Positions 16,961 through 26,336 of a DNA stretch of 64,000 bases are shown here, piece by piece; position 1 is the first letter of the stretch; every line of letters begins with the position of its first letter. The notes beneath the pieces are model-generated. The model worked only from the letters and a program-made list of their open reading frames with translations. It did not search any database and was not told the DNA's origin. This stretch comes from Mucilaginibacter tundrae (GTDB taxonomy: Bacteria > Bacteroidota > Bacteroidia > Sphingobacteriales > Sphingobacteriaceae): assembly GCF_013408825.1 (NCBI RefSeq), contig NZ_JACCBZ010000005.1, forward strand, positions 186,001-250,000, in the 5' to 3' direction. Made by a program: the position numbers and the translations under genes.

Positions 16961-17374
16961 TTAATTATGCACATTTGAAAGCATTCCTAAAACAGGTCTT
17001 TCTAATATTTCCGTAAACACGCTGAAGATATTTTTGCTTTTCTGGATGGTTCTTAACTCTTCTTCGTAAACAAAAAAATCAACACCAATGGCTTTTAACA
17101 GGCTATCAGCTTTAGGCTCAACCTTTGATTTGTAGCAGCAGATTTTGATTTTACTATAAAAATTGTTGGCTCTGATTCTACGAATGATATTTTCAAGATC
17201 CTTGCTCAGAAAATTATGGTCAAAAACGATCAGGTTTGGAGCTGATTCGTAGATAGAAGGGAAGATATTATTGATAGCATAAATATGCCTAACATTCTTA
17301 TAATCAGTAGTTAACTGCTGTGAAGAGATCTCAGGCGCAACTAAAAGCACCTTCTTAAAGCGGGTACGAATCAT
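16961..17374 (-). CDS. uncharacterised protein with receiver-like (pseudo-receiver) pattern
   Basis: A 137-residue soluble protein that I cannot assign to a named family. Its alternating strands and helices (KKVLLVAPE, APNLIVFDHNF, KIKICCYKS, GVDFFVYEE) follow a CheY-like plan. The N-terminal acidic pair is missing and the lysine of the last strand is not evident, so phosphorylation is doubtful although an Asp lies at the acceptor-like position (VFDHN). It stands alone on the minus strand, with an 11-bp inverted repeat upstream at 17433-17464. A signalling adaptor role is speculative. Confidence 0.6.
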   Translation of the reverse strand: MIRTRFKKVLLVAPEISSQQLTTDYKNVRHIYAINNIFPSIYESAPNLIVFDHNFLSKDLENIIRRIRANNFYSKIKICCYKSKVEPKADSLLKAIGVDFFVYEEELRTIQKSKNIFSVFTEILERPVLGMLSNVHN

Positions 17375-17432
17375 GCTTAAACAATTAGGTTTTTAAATAT
17401 AGAATGTAAAAATCACATTGCCAAGCACTTAT

Positions 17433-17464
17433 TAAATAAATCTCAAAAGGTTAAGATTTATTTA
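17433..17464. repeat. 11-bp inverted repeat
   Basis: TAAATAAATCT (17433-17443) and AGATTTATTTA (17454-17464) are perfect arms with a 10-nt loop. It lies upstream of the pseudo-receiver gene and downstream of the SIMPL-domain gene. It could be an operator of the former or a weak terminator of the latter. Confidence 0.4.
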
Positions 17465-17585
17465 TGATTTCTTAACATTTATTAAAACAAATTGCCTAAT
17501 AAATTGTGTTTGAGAACATTCTATCGCACGTATACGCTTAATGCATTTCAGAAGTTACTCAAAATGTGTGTTTTATGAAAATATT

Positions 17586-18284
17586 TTATTTAACTATTTC
17601 GAACACGGCATTTACCTGAAAACTTAGTTTTATGGTTTTAAAATCGATGTCAGATTGGGGTGTGGAATTAACTGAAACCCCAGCTACTTTTCCCATCAGC
17701 ATTGAGTATACCCTTGGTTGAGGGTAGTTGCTATTATCAACTTCGGTAATACTGATCGGGGCGCCCAATTTTTCGCCGATACCGTTCAAAAGGTAAGCCG
17801 CCTTATCCCTTGCTGCAAGCAGTGCTTTCAGCTTTAATTGATTTTTTAGTTGATCCGCTTTTGAGTATTCGTAGCTGTCAATATTGGTTGATTGTATGCC
17901 TTTAGGATCAACAGCGCTTAATATTTGGTCGAATTTATTCAAGTCACTTAGTTTAAGGCTGTATTGTTTACTAGCTAAAAAATCAGGTGATTTCTTTTTC
18001 TGGTAATTATTATTCCAGGCAGATAAATTGTTGATGGTAAAGTTTTCTTTTGGTATACCGGCCTCTTTAACAGCGCTTTCCAGTTGATTCTCCAGTTGAT
18101 CTATGGTAACCCGAGTTTTACCATTCATGTACTCCTGTAGTGATATAGACACATAAATAATGTCGGGAGTAACTTCTTGTTCGGCAGTACCGCTTACTTC
18201 GATTTTGCGGCGTAAGTCAACATTTTGAGCAAAAGTAGAATAGGTAAACGCAAAAATGGCAACAAGTAAGAATAGCTTTTTCAT
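17586..18284 (-). CDS. SIMPL-domain (DUF541) periplasmic protein
   Basis: A 232-residue exported protein. I use the ATG at 18284, which gives a clean signal peptide (MKKLFLLVAIFAFTYSTFAQ); a longer frame begins 12 codons upstream without one. The mature part shows the SIMPL/DUF541 pattern: ISVSGTAEQEVTPDIIYVSISLQEY-like opening, DQLENQLESAVKEAGI, KSPDFLASKQYSLKL and the ALLAARDKAAYLLNGIGEKLG helix. The family includes oxidative-stress and outer-membrane-associated proteins such as E. coli YggE, and its biochemical role is not defined. Confidence 0.88.
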   Translation of the reverse strand: MKKLFLLVAIFAFTYSTFAQNVDLRRKIEVSGTAEQEVTPDIIYVSISLQEYMNGKTRVTIDQLENQLESAVKEAGIPKENFTINNLSAWNNNYQKKKSPDFLASKQYSLKLSDLNKFDQILSAVDPKGIQSTNIDSYEYSKADQLKNQLKLKALLAARDKAAYLLNGIGEKLGAPISITEVDNSNYPQPRVYSMLMGKVAGVSVNSTPQSDIDFKTIKLSFQVNAVFEIVK

Positions 18285-18377
18285 GATTATGTATTTGTAC
18301 CGATATGACGGTGTGAACAAGGATATAGTTTAATGGTTCACAAATTTAAACCATATTAGATCAACAAAGTTTGCTGA

Positions 18378-18698
18378 CTATAAATAATCCCGAAGCGAAG
18401 TTGTTAAAATATCGATCAATCCGGGGTCGTTGAATCGATAATTGTCTTCGATGTCTAAAATAATAATTGGCTTATTAACAAGGATATCTGAGAAATTCCG
18501 TTCTAATATTTTTTGATGTTTGCGTTCCATCACAAAAATAAGATCGGCCCAGGCAATCATTTTCTGATTGACTTTAATGCGCGCTTTATCACTGGTCCCG
18601 GCAGATTTTGCCAAATGAATGGGGTGATTTTTAAACAGTAGCTCAGCTGTAGGGCTGCGCCACTGGTTTTTGCTACAAACGAATAGAAGATTGGGCAA
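18378..18698 (-). CDS. short low-molecular-weight protein tyrosine phosphatase-like protein
   Basis: A 106-residue protein with the phosphatase loop C(X)5R: Cys8 and Arg14 in VCSKNQWRSPTAE. The short form (about 105 residues) with LDIEDNYRFNDPGLIDIL near the C-terminus is a known compact branch of the LMW-PTP family, and the Asp in NDP is the probable general acid. It begins with TTG directly after the stop of the upstream FKBP gene (zero spacing), so it is translated from the same message. The phosphatase role is inferred; the substrate is unknown. Confidence 0.85.
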   Translation of the reverse strand: MPNLLFVCSKNQWRSPTAELLFKNHPIHLAKSAGTSDKARIKVNQKMIAWADLIFVMERKHQKILERNFSDILVNKPIIILDIEDNYRFNDPGLIDILTTSLRDYL

Positions 18699-19184
18699 TT
18701 AGTTATAAAAGCCTATTAAGTCAATTGTAAAATCAAGTACTTGATTTGCTGGGACTGTTCCATCAGCACTGCCGGCACTACCATATCCAAGCGCAGAAGG
18801 AACAATTAACCTAAGCCTGCTATAAGGCCGGGTAACGCCATCAGCACCAATAAATGGTAAAGCTATTTGCCATCCTTTAATTGCAGTACTCATAAAAACC
18901 AACCCAACAGTTTGAGCTTGGAAAACTGTGCCATTTAACAATTTTCCTGTATACTGCGCCTGTATAGTATCAGCGATAGTTACCTTGGGTCCCGGGGCAG
19001 GTGTTGTAATTCGATAGTATAGTCCAGATGGGTCTTTTGTTAAACTATCAATATGGTTGGCTTTTATATATGCTTGTATTTTCAGCTCATCAATTGTAGC
19101 CTGCCTGGTATCATTAAACGTTTGCTTTTTGCATGCAGAAAATAGAATGATAAGTAATCCGGATAGTAAAAATATTCTCTTCAT
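18699..19184 (-). CDS. FKBP-type peptidyl-prolyl isomerase, lipoprotein
   Basis: A 161-residue periplasmic lipoprotein. The lipobox LFSAC puts the acylated cysteine at residue 18. The FKBP domain fills the C-terminal ~100 residues, with QYTGKLLNGTVFQAQ, KGWQIALPFIGADG, LIVPSALGYGSAG and the closing VLDFTIDLIGF strand. It should assist proline isomerisation of exported proteins. It is followed with no gap by the LMW-PTP-like gene, and a paralogue lies 163 nt upstream. Confidence 0.92.
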   Translation of the reverse strand: MKRIFLLSGLLIILFSACKKQTFNDTRQATIDELKIQAYIKANHIDSLTKDPSGLYYRITTPAPGPKVTIADTIQAQYTGKLLNGTVFQAQTVGLVFMSTAIKGWQIALPFIGADGVTRPYSRLRLIVPSALGYGSAGSADGTVPANQVLDFTIDLIGFYN

Positions 19185-19347
19185 ATTGTTGTATAACGCT
19201 ATAACTGATTTTTTTATTGAAAATTATAGGCTTCAGTAATTTTAACAGTTTAAATTAATGGTGCCAAGTTAATAAAAAACATTTTATGCGAGCTCACCCA
19301 ATTTTTGCAGATACTGTAATTTTATTGTTAGGTAAGCCGCTTTATTA

Positions 19348-19824
19348 TTAATTAGTGAAACTGATCAGTTGAATAGTAAATATTAATACTGAATTGTTTG
19401 GTATTGTTGGGCTTGGTGAGCTATCGCCATAACCATAACGGGATGGTAATAAAAGCATTATAGTGCCTCCTGTATTAATAAATGGCAGCCCTATTTGCCA
19501 ACCACTTATTAGGTCAACTAATGGAGATCCCAAATTACCTTGTGGTGCAAATACAGATCCGTTAAGTAGCATGCCCTGATAATTTACAATTACTGTAGAG
19601 CTAGCCGTAGGATACGCCCCCGTACCTTTCGCAACTATTTTATAATAAATGCCCGAAGCTGAGTCTTTTTTTACGCTATCTATGTTGTGCGTTGATATAT
19701 AGGTTTTTATTAATCCATCATCAACACCGGCTTGTTGCGCCGCGGTAAGGGTTGGGCTGCTTTTTTTGCATGATATAAAGCCAATAGTTAGTACCGACAG
19801 AATTATTATAAAGGTTTTTTTCAC
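19348..19824 (-). CDS. FKBP-type peptidyl-prolyl isomerase, lipoprotein (paralogue)
   Basis: A 158-residue lipoprotein with lipobox GFISC (Cys19) and the same domain plan as the gene at 18,699: VNYQGMLLNGSVFAPQ, SGWQIGLPFINTGG, LLLPSRYGYGDSS and LIFTIQLISF. The two look like a tandem duplication that has diverged. It ends the unit behind aspS, whose stop is 2 nt upstream, so it is probably co-transcribed with aspS. Confidence 0.92.
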   Translation of the reverse strand: MKKTFIIILSVLTIGFISCKKSSPTLTAAQQAGVDDGLIKTYISTHNIDSVKKDSASGIYYKIVAKGTGAYPTASSTVIVNYQGMLLNGSVFAPQGNLGSPLVDLISGWQIGLPFINTGGTIMLLLPSRYGYGDSSPSPTIPNNSVLIFTIQLISFTN

Positions 19825-19826
19825 TA

Positions 19827-21578
19827 TTAAAGGGGTAACGTGGTTTTTATTTTAAGTTCGTTTAATTGAGCATCTGATATAGTTGCTGGCGTATCGATCA
19901 TCACATCACGGCCTGAATTGTTTTTTGGGAAAGCTATCACATCACGGATGGAATCCAATCCCGCGAATATTGAGCACAACCTGTCAAACCCAAAGGCGAT
20001 ACCACCGTGCGGAGGTGCGCCATACTCAAATGCATCCATTAAAAAGCCAAATTGTTTTTGAGCTTCTTCCGGCGTAAAGCCTAAGTGTTTAAACATTAAT
20101 GCTTGTAAAGTCCTGTCGTGTATACGGATAGAGCCACCACCTATTTCTGTACCATTAATTACCAAATCGTAAGCATTGGCACGTACTTCGCCCGGTTCAG
20201 TATCCAGCATGGCTATATCTTCCGGTTTTGGTGACGTGAATGGGTGGTGCATGGCGTGATAACGTTCAGTTTCTTCATCCCACTCTAACAGTGGAAAGTC
20301 TAACACCCATAATGGCGCAAAATCATTTTTATTACGCAGCCCTAAACGGGTGCCCATTTCAAGGCGTAACTCGTTCATTTGTTTGCGAACTTTTTGGCTT
20401 TGGCCTGCCAATATCAGGATCAAATCGCCTGGTTCGGCACTTAATGCAGCAGCGAGGTTGGTCAAATCATCTTCGCCGTAGAACTTATCTACCGATGATT
20501 TTAAAGTACCATCAGCTCCGTAACGACAATAAATTAAGCCGGTAGCGCCAATTTGCGGGCGTTTTAACCATTCGGTTAGTTCGTCCAGTTGCTTGCGGGT
20601 GTATTCAGCACAGCCTTTGGCATTGATACCTATTACCAGTTCAGCATTATCAAAAACGCTGAAGTTTTTACCTTTCATGATGCCGTTCAGTTCAACAAAC
20701 TCCATCCCGAAACGAAGATCGGGTTTGTCGGAACCGTATAAACGCATGGCATCGGCATATTGCATGCGTGGGAATTTGATCAGGTCGATACCTTTAACTG
20801 TTTTAAACAGGTGGCGGGTAAGGCCTTCAAATATGTTTAATATATCTTCCTGGGTGATAAAAGATAACTCGCAATCGATTTGGGTAAACTCAGGCTGACG
20901 GTCAGCGCGTAAATCCTCATCCCTGAAACATTTAACGATTTGGAAATAACGGTCGAAACCGCTTACCATTAATAACTGTTTAAAAGTTTGCGGTGATTGT
21001 GGTAGGGCATAAAACTCGCCCGGATTCATGCGGCTTGGTACTACGAAGTCGCGTGCGCCTTCGGGTGTCGATTTAATCAATACCGGAGTTTCTACCTCAA
21101 TAAAGTCAAGGCCATCTAAATATTTACGAACTTCCTGGGCCATTTTGTGGCGCAGCATCAGGTTGTTGCGTATTGGGTTACGGCGCAAATCCAGGTAACG
21201 GTATTTGGCACGTAATTCCTCGCCACCGTCAGTTTCATCTTCAATGATGAACGGCGGCGTTTTTGATGAATTTAATATCTCTATATCAGTAACAGCAATT
21301 TCAATATCGCCGGTTACCATTTTTGCATTTTTGCTGGTGCGTTCAATTACCTTACCGGTAACCTTTAATACAAACTCCCGGCCTAAGCCTTTAGCTTTTT
21401 CGCGTAAGGTTGCATCATTATCGGTATTTAAAACCAACTGAGTTAAGCCATAGCGGTCGCGCACATCAATAAATGTGGTAGCACCCAAATCGCGCGATTT
21501 TTGTACCCATCCGCATAAAGTAACGGTTTCGCCTAAATTGCTGAGGGTTAATTCGCCGCAGGTATGTGTTCTTAGCAT
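19827..21578 (-). CDS. aspS: aspartyl-tRNA synthetase
   Basis: A 583-residue bacterial-type class II AspRS. The anticodon-binding OB domain is N-terminal ([23 protein letters not shown]), and the catalytic core has [22 protein letters not shown] (motif 2) and [10 protein letters not shown] (motif 3). A bacterial GAD insertion domain lies between. The ATG at 21578 ([10 protein letters not shown]) is the family start; an upstream in-frame ATG adds eight unconserved residues. It could be discriminating or non-discriminating; that was not determined. The FKBP paralogues follow. Confidence 0.97.
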   Translation of the reverse strand: MLRTHTCGELTLSNLGETVTLCGWVQKSRDLGATTFIDVRDRYGLTQLVLNTDNDATLREKAKGLGREFVLKVTGKVIERTSKNAKMVTGDIEIAVTDIEILNSSKTPPFIIEDETDGGEELRAKYRYLDLRRNPIRNNLMLRHKMAQEVRKYLDGLDFIEVETPVLIKSTPEGARDFVVPSRMNPGEFYALPQSPQTFKQLLMVSGFDRYFQIVKCFRDEDLRADRQPEFTQIDCELSFITQEDILNIFEGLTRHLFKTVKGIDLIKFPRMQYADAMRLYGSDKPDLRFGMEFVELNGIMKGKNFSVFDNAELVIGINAKGCAEYTRKQLDELTEWLKRPQIGATGLIYCRYGADGTLKSSVDKFYGEDDLTNLAAALSAEPGDLILILAGQSQKVRKQMNELRLEMGTRLGLRNKNDFAPLWVLDFPLLEWDEETERYHAMHHPFTSPKPEDIAMLDTEPGEVRANAYDLVINGTEIGGGSIRIHDRTLQALMFKHLGFTPEEAQKQFGFLMDAFEYGAPPHGGIAFGFDRLCSIFAGLDSIRDVIAFPKNNSGRDVMIDTPATISDAQLNELKIKTTLPL

Positions 21579-21610
21579 AGTACGTATATATAAAGTTTGC
21601 AAAAGTAGAG

Positions 21611-21647
21611 TTTTGATTTCGAATTTCGGATTTTTGATTTCGAATTT
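21611..21647. repeat. 16-bp direct repeat upstream of aspS
   Basis: TTTTGATTTCGAATTT occurs at 21611-21626 and again at 21632-21647, a 21-nt period. It lies in the 453-nt gap between aspS and the thiamine receptor gene, within 40 nt of the aspS start. It may be a regulatory pair or the trace of a dispersed repeat. Confidence 0.45.
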
Positions 21648-21818
21648 TTGGAATTGATAATTCCTGGTCAGCAGATTGTTGCAAAATCAATAAATTTTAG
21701 TTGATAAACAAGTCTGTAAATTCATTTTATATGCAAAGGGGCTTTTATAATTCCGAAATTGAAATTTCGACATCCGAAATAATAATTATTCAAAATCATT
21801 ATTACATTTGCCCCATAA

Positions 21819-21963
21819 TTCTCAAGGGGTGCCTTGCTTTGAGCAATCAAACTGAAAGACAGGCTGAGATCAAACCCATTGTTGTAGTTATAAGTCGTGA
21901 TTAGATCATCGACCCATAACATCAACATGCACCTGATCCGGGTAATGCCGGCGTAGGGAGAGG
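21819..21963 (+). promoter_or_regulatory. TPP riboswitch (THI element)
   Basis: The conserved cores of the thiamine pyrophosphate aptamer are present in order: AAGGGGTGCC (21824-21833), GGCTGAGAT (21862-21870), ACCTGATCCGGGTAATGCC (21931-21949) and GGCGTAGGGA (21950-21959). Outer arms TCTC and GAGA can close P1. The P3 arm between 21871 and 21930 is unusually long. The element ends ~69 nt before the TonB-receptor start, with CTGCA/TGCAG hairpin arms (21979-22003) that could form the expression platform. It should repress the downstream gene when TPP is plentiful. Confidence 0.95.
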
Positions 21964-22031
21964 TAATAGTTAAGTGTACTGCATATTCAACCCTGGTGTG
22001 CAGATGGTTTAACAAGTTTTATTTATTTACG

Positions 22032-24449
22032 TTGAAAAAAAATTTACTCGTGGCGTTTTTCGCCCTGCTGCTGCCTGTCCTGGCATCGGCCCAATTCTCT
22101 GTATCCGGTAAAGTTACCGACCAGCAAACCGGCGAGCCGTTATCTGGCGCCACCATCCGCATTCAAAATGCCAATATCAGCACCAGTTCAGGTACAGATG
22201 GGCACTACACTTTCACCAATTTAAAAGCCGATAATTACAGCATCAAGATCACTTACATCGGTTATGAGGCCACTATCAAAACTATTCATTTAAAAAGCAA
22301 TTCTACGGTTGATTTTTCACTTAATCTGGCCAGCATAGTGAACGATGAAGTTACCGTAAATGCAACCCGGGCTGCTATTAACGCGCCTATTGCTTTTACT
22401 AACCTGAGCGGTAAGGATATCCAAAAGAATAACCTCGGACAAGATCTGCCTTATTTGCTGGATCAAACGCCATCGGTTGTCACCACGTCTGACGGTGGTA
22501 CGGGGATCGGTTATACTTATATCCACATTCGTGGGTCTGATGCTACACGTATAAACGTTACCATTAATGGCATCCCCTATAATGACTCGGAAGAGGAGGG
22601 TGTTTACTTTGTGGATATACCGGACATCGCTTCATCTGTTAATGATATACAAATCCAGCGTGGCGTGGGCACGTCAACCAATGGCGCGGGTGCTTTTGGA
22701 GCCAGTATCAACATACAAACCACCACCCGTCGCGATACCGGATACCTGGAACTGAACAACTCAGCAGGCTCTTATGGGGCTTTAAAAAATACCCTGAACA
22801 TAGGTACAGGCCTTTTAGGCGGCAAGTTTACTTTTGATGGTAGGTTATCGAGCATTACCTCAAACGGGTATATAGACAGGGCTTCGGCTAATTTAAAATC
22901 TTACTTTTTTAATGGTGCTTACTACGGCAAAAATACCATCATCAGGCTGGTAACTTTTGGTGGTACCGAGCATACTTACCAGGCATGGGATGGCGTGCCC
23001 GAGGATAGTATTAAAGCAGGTAACCGTACCTATAATGAGTTAGGTTTAGAATCAAACGGGACATTCTATCCTAACCAAACTGATAATTATACGCAGATAC
23101 ACTACCAGTTATTGGTAGATCAAAAAATATCGGACAAAATATCATTCAGTGGGGCTTTGCATTATACACATGGCTACGGTTATTACGAGGAATATGTTAA
23201 TAACGATTCCGTTAAAAATTATGGGTTAACGCCAAAACCGAATGATTCCACCAGCAATTTAACCCGCCGTTTATGGTTAAACAATAAGTTTTATGGTGTT
23301 ACTTATAATTTCAAATATCAGCCTAACCACAACCTGAATTTTAATTTGGGCGGCGCTTATAATGAATATCGTGGCGAGCATTATGACGATATTGAATGGT
23401 CACAACAAAATTTGGGGATCGGGCCGAACTATCAATACGAAAGCGATAACGCCTTTAAAACCGATTTTAATATTTATGGTAAAGCAGATTATAAATTAGG
23501 CAAATTTACTTTGTATGCTGATATGCAGTATCGCCATATTTACTACTCGTTTTTAGGTTTCAATGATGCCTTGCAAAACGAGCAGGAGCAGGTGAAGTTG
23601 AACTTTTTTAACCCGAAGGCGGGTGTCACTTACCAAATCGACCCGAAAAGTAATGTGTACTTATCCTTCGGTATAGGTAACCACGAGCCTGACCGTGATG
23701 ATTATGTGCAATCAACACCTGACAGTCGCCCAAAACCTGAAAATCTTAAAGATTGGGAACTGGGTTACCGTACTACCCAAGGAATATTTACCGGCGGCAT
23801 TAACGCATTTTATATGCTGTACTACAACCAATTGGTAGTAACCGGCGCATTGAATGATGTAGGCGACCAAATACAAAGCAACGTGAAAAATAGCTTTAGA
23901 GAGGGACTGGAGTTTGACGGCAGGATAAGGCCGAACAAATGGTTTATATGGTCGGCAACTGCTTCGTGGAGTGCGAACAAGGTTAAAAACTTTAACCAAT
24001 ATTTGTTCGATTACGACAATAACACAACGGTTGATTATCAATATAAAGAAACAGATATCGCTTTCTCGCCAGATTGGGTAGCTTCCAGCGAAATTGGCTT
24101 TATGCCATTTAAAGGCAGCGAAATAGCTTTGATCAGTAAATATGTAAGCAGGCAATATCTGGATAATACTTCCAATATTAACCCGCCGGGCTATGCTCCA
24201 TCTGATCCTACGTCAAACCGTTACCTGAATAGCTATTTTGTAAATGGTTTAAGGTTGAATTATGACTTTAGCATAAAATCAGTTAAAGACATCGGCATCA
24301 GCTTATTGATAAACAATATTTTTAGCGAGAAGTATGAATCAAACGGAGCAACTTACCCGGATATAGAAAGCGGCAAAGTGGTGAACTATAATTATTTATT
24401 TCCGCAGGCACCGATTAACTTTTTGGTTGGATTGAGTTTGAAGTTTTAA
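22032..24449 (+). CDS. TonB-dependent outer-membrane receptor, probable thiamine transporter
   Basis: An 805-residue receptor, predicted to import thiamine or its phosphates across the outer membrane using TonB energy. The start is TTG at 22032, which gives a clean signal peptide (KKNLLVAFFALLLPVLASAQ); the frame runs further upstream but without one. A CarboxypepD_reg-like domain (residues ~22-105) precedes the plug (~110-220, with LPYLLDQTPSVVTTSDGG and IHIRGSDATRINVTINGIPYND). The barrel ends in the family-typical aromatic SLKF. The substrate is inferred from the TPP riboswitch directly upstream; TPP-controlled TonB receptors are known in Bacteroidota. No SusD partner is adjacent. Confidence 0.92.
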   Translation: MKKNLLVAFFALLLPVLASAQFSVSGKVTDQQTGEPLSGATIRIQNANISTSSGTDGHYTFTNLKADNYSIKITYIGYEATIKTIHLKSNSTVDFSLNLASIVNDEVTVNATRAAINAPIAFTNLSGKDIQKNNLGQDLPYLLDQTPSVVTTSDGGTGIGYTYIHIRGSDATRINVTINGIPYNDSEEEGVYFVDIPDIASSVNDIQIQRGVGTSTNGAGAFGASINIQTTTRRDTGYLELNNSAGSYGALKNTLNIGTGLLGGKFTFDGRLSSITSNGYIDRASANLKSYFFNGAYYGKNTIIRLVTFGGTEHTYQAWDGVPEDSIKAGNRTYNELGLESNGTFYPNQTDNYTQIHYQLLVDQKISDKISFSGALHYTHGYGYYEEYVNNDSVKNYGLTPKPNDSTSNLTRRLWLNNKFYGVTYNFKYQPNHNLNFNLGGAYNEYRGEHYDDIEWSQQNLGIGPNYQYESDNAFKTDFNIYGKADYKLGKFTLYADMQYRHIYYSFLGFNDALQNEQEQVKLNFFNPKAGVTYQIDPKSNVYLSFGIGNHEPDRDDYVQSTPDSRPKPENLKDWELGYRTTQGIFTGGINAFYMLYYNQLVVTGALNDVGDQIQSNVKNSFREGLEFDGRIRPNKWFIWSATASWSANKVKNFNQYLFDYDNNTTVDYQYKETDIAFSPDWVASSEIGFMPFKGSEIALISKYVSRQYLDNTSNINPPGYAPSDPTSNRYLNSYFVNGLRLNYDFSIKSVKDIGISLLINNIFSEKYESNGATYPDIESGKVVNYNYLFPQAPINFLVGLSLKF

Positions 24450-24486
24450 GGTAGTGCGAGGAGCGTAGGGCAAGGTGCGTTGGTGG

Positions 24487-24535
24487 GAGTGTGTTTATAC
24501 GCTGAACACACCCCCGCCCCCTCAAGAGGGGAACC
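24487..24535. repeat. pair of short inverted repeats after the receptor gene
   Basis: GTGTGTT (about 24490-24496) pairs with AACACAC (about 24506-24512), and CCCCTCAAGAGGGG forms a second hairpin (24518-24531). The second resembles the C/G-rich dispersed hairpins also seen near 26,340, 32,140 and 44,012. They may limit read-through from the receptor gene into the phosphatase gene. Confidence 0.45.
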
Positions 24536-24635
24536 CAAATGGTCGCTATTTGAACTTTAATTTAAACTTTCCCTAACATAAACATCACACAAAATTTTTA
24601 TTACATTACTGATATTTGCACATTAATCCCAAACA

Positions 24636-26333
24636 ATGAAAACTAAACATCTGCTTTTTGTAGCGTTTGCATTTATTGCTGTTAATGTATCAGCACAAAC
24701 AAAAAAGAAAAAAACTGTAGTAGTGGCACCAACTCCGGTAGCATCAACCCAAATCCCTCGCCCTAAATTGGTAGTAGGTATTGTGGTTGATCAAATGCGT
24801 TGGGATTACCTGTATCGGTTTTACGAACGCTACCAAAGCAATGGTTTTAAACGTTTATTGAACGAGGGCTTTAGCTGCGAAAATACACAGGTAAATTACA
24901 TCCCAACCTTTACCGGCCCAGGGCATACTTGTATCTATACCGGATCGGTACCATCTATACACGGCATCGCCGGTAATGATTACATTATCCAGGCTACCGG
25001 AAAATCAATGTACTGCACCGAGGATAATAGTGTGCAAACCGTTGGCAGCACTTCGATTGCAGGGCAGATGTCGCCGCGTAATTTATTGGTGACTACGGTT
25101 ACTGATGAGCTTAAGCTGGCAACAAATTTCAGGTCGAAAGTTATCGGTATAGCCCTGAAAGATAGAGGCGGAATTTTACCTGCGGGACATACCGCGAATG
25201 CCGCTTATTGGTTTGACGATAAAAGTGGAAACTGGATAACCAGCACCTATTATATGAAGGAATTGCCGCAATGGGCAAAAGACTTTAATGACCAAAAGCT
25301 ACCTGAAACCTACTTAAAGTTAGACTGGACTTCGCTATACCCGGTAGAAACCTACCTGCAAAGTACCCCAGACGACAGTAAATATGAAGGAAAGTTTAAA
25401 GGAACCGACGCGCCGACTTTGCCGGTTAAAACATCAGCCTTATATAAGCAATCAGGTTTAGGCCTGATCCGTTCTACACCTTACGGCAACACTTTAACTA
25501 TTGATATGGCCGTTGCTGCTATAAACGGTGAACAATTAGGCCAGGGTGATCAAACCGACTTTTTAGCGATGAGTTTATCATCACCGGATTATATCGGTCA
25601 CCAGTTTGGTATTAATGCGGTAGAGATTGAGGATACTTACTTACGTTTGGACCGCGATATCGCTAACTTCCTTAATTTCTTAGATGCTAAAGTGGGTAAA
25701 GGCAATTATACTGTTTTCTTGACAGCGGATCATGGTGCGGCGCATAACACCGCGTTTTTGAATGATCACGATATTCCGGCTGGGGTATGGGATGAGGCAT
25801 CGGTTTTGAAAGATATGAACAAGATGCTGATGGATAAATACAAAACGGATTCATTGGTATTGAGCCTGAACAATTACCAGGTAAATTTTAATTATCGCAT
25901 TGTAAATTACCTGCATATTGATCAGGACGAACTTAAAAAAGAGTGCATTAAATACCTACAAAAGCAACCGGAAATTGAATATGCGGTAGATATGGCTAAA
26001 GTAGCATCGTCTAGTATTCCTGAGCCGCTGCGCGAACGCATCATCAACGGGTATAACGCTAAAAATAGTGGTGCTATACAAATTATATTAGATCCGGCAT
26101 GGTTCACAGGTCATGGTTCAGGCGATGGTGGCCCGACGGGCACCACGCACGGTACATGGAATCCTTATGATAACCATATTCCGCTGGTATTTATGGGGTG
26201 GGGTATACAACACGGTAGTGCTGTACGCGAAGTACACATGACGGACATTGCGCCAACCATAGCTGCTTTATTACACATACAAGCACCAAACGGCTGTATT
26301 GGCGTGCCGATACCTGAAGTGTTGAAGAAGTAG
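24636..26333 (+). CDS. PafA-type alkaline phosphatase
   Basis: A 565-residue exported phosphatase of the alkaline phosphatase superfamily, PafA-like branch. Residues 1-20 form a signal peptide. Metal ligand Asp52 is in GIVVDQMRWDY, the nucleophile is Thr93 in PTFTGPGHT, and the KDRGGILPAGH segment matches the PafA lysine/arginine pair that binds phosphate monoesters. DHGAAHN and HGTWNPYDNHIPL supply further metal ligands. PafA enzymes hydrolyse diverse phosphate monoesters without phosphate repression. Its position behind a TPP-regulated receptor suggests dephosphorylation of thiamine phosphates, which is inference; it could equally be a general phosphate scavenger. Confidence 0.92.
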   Translation: MKTKHLLFVAFAFIAVNVSAQTKKKKTVVVAPTPVASTQIPRPKLVVGIVVDQMRWDYLYRFYERYQSNGFKRLLNEGFSCENTQVNYIPTFTGPGHTCIYTGSVPSIHGIAGNDYIIQATGKSMYCTEDNSVQTVGSTSIAGQMSPRNLLVTTVTDELKLATNFRSKVIGIALKDRGGILPAGHTANAAYWFDDKSGNWITSTYYMKELPQWAKDFNDQKLPETYLKLDWTSLYPVETYLQSTPDDSKYEGKFKGTDAPTLPVKTSALYKQSGLGLIRSTPYGNTLTIDMAVAAINGEQLGQGDQTDFLAMSLSSPDYIGHQFGINAVEIEDTYLRLDRDIANFLNFLDAKVGKGNYTVFLTADHGAAHNTAFLNDHDIPAGVWDEASVLKDMNKMLMDKYKTDSLVLSLNNYQVNFNYRIVNYLHIDQDELKKECIKYLQKQPEIEYAVDMAKVASSSIPEPLRERIINGYNAKNSGAIQIILDPAWFTGHGSGDGGPTGTTHGTWNPYDNHIPLVFMGWGIQHGSAVREVHMTDIAPTIAALLHIQAPNGCIGVPIPEVLKK

Positions 26334-26336
26334 GCC

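Noticed and set aside
21996..22031. Upstream GTG start for the thiamine receptor
   Set aside because: It would place twelve residues before the signal peptide and run through the possible expression-platform hairpin. The TTG at 22032 gives a normal signal peptide.
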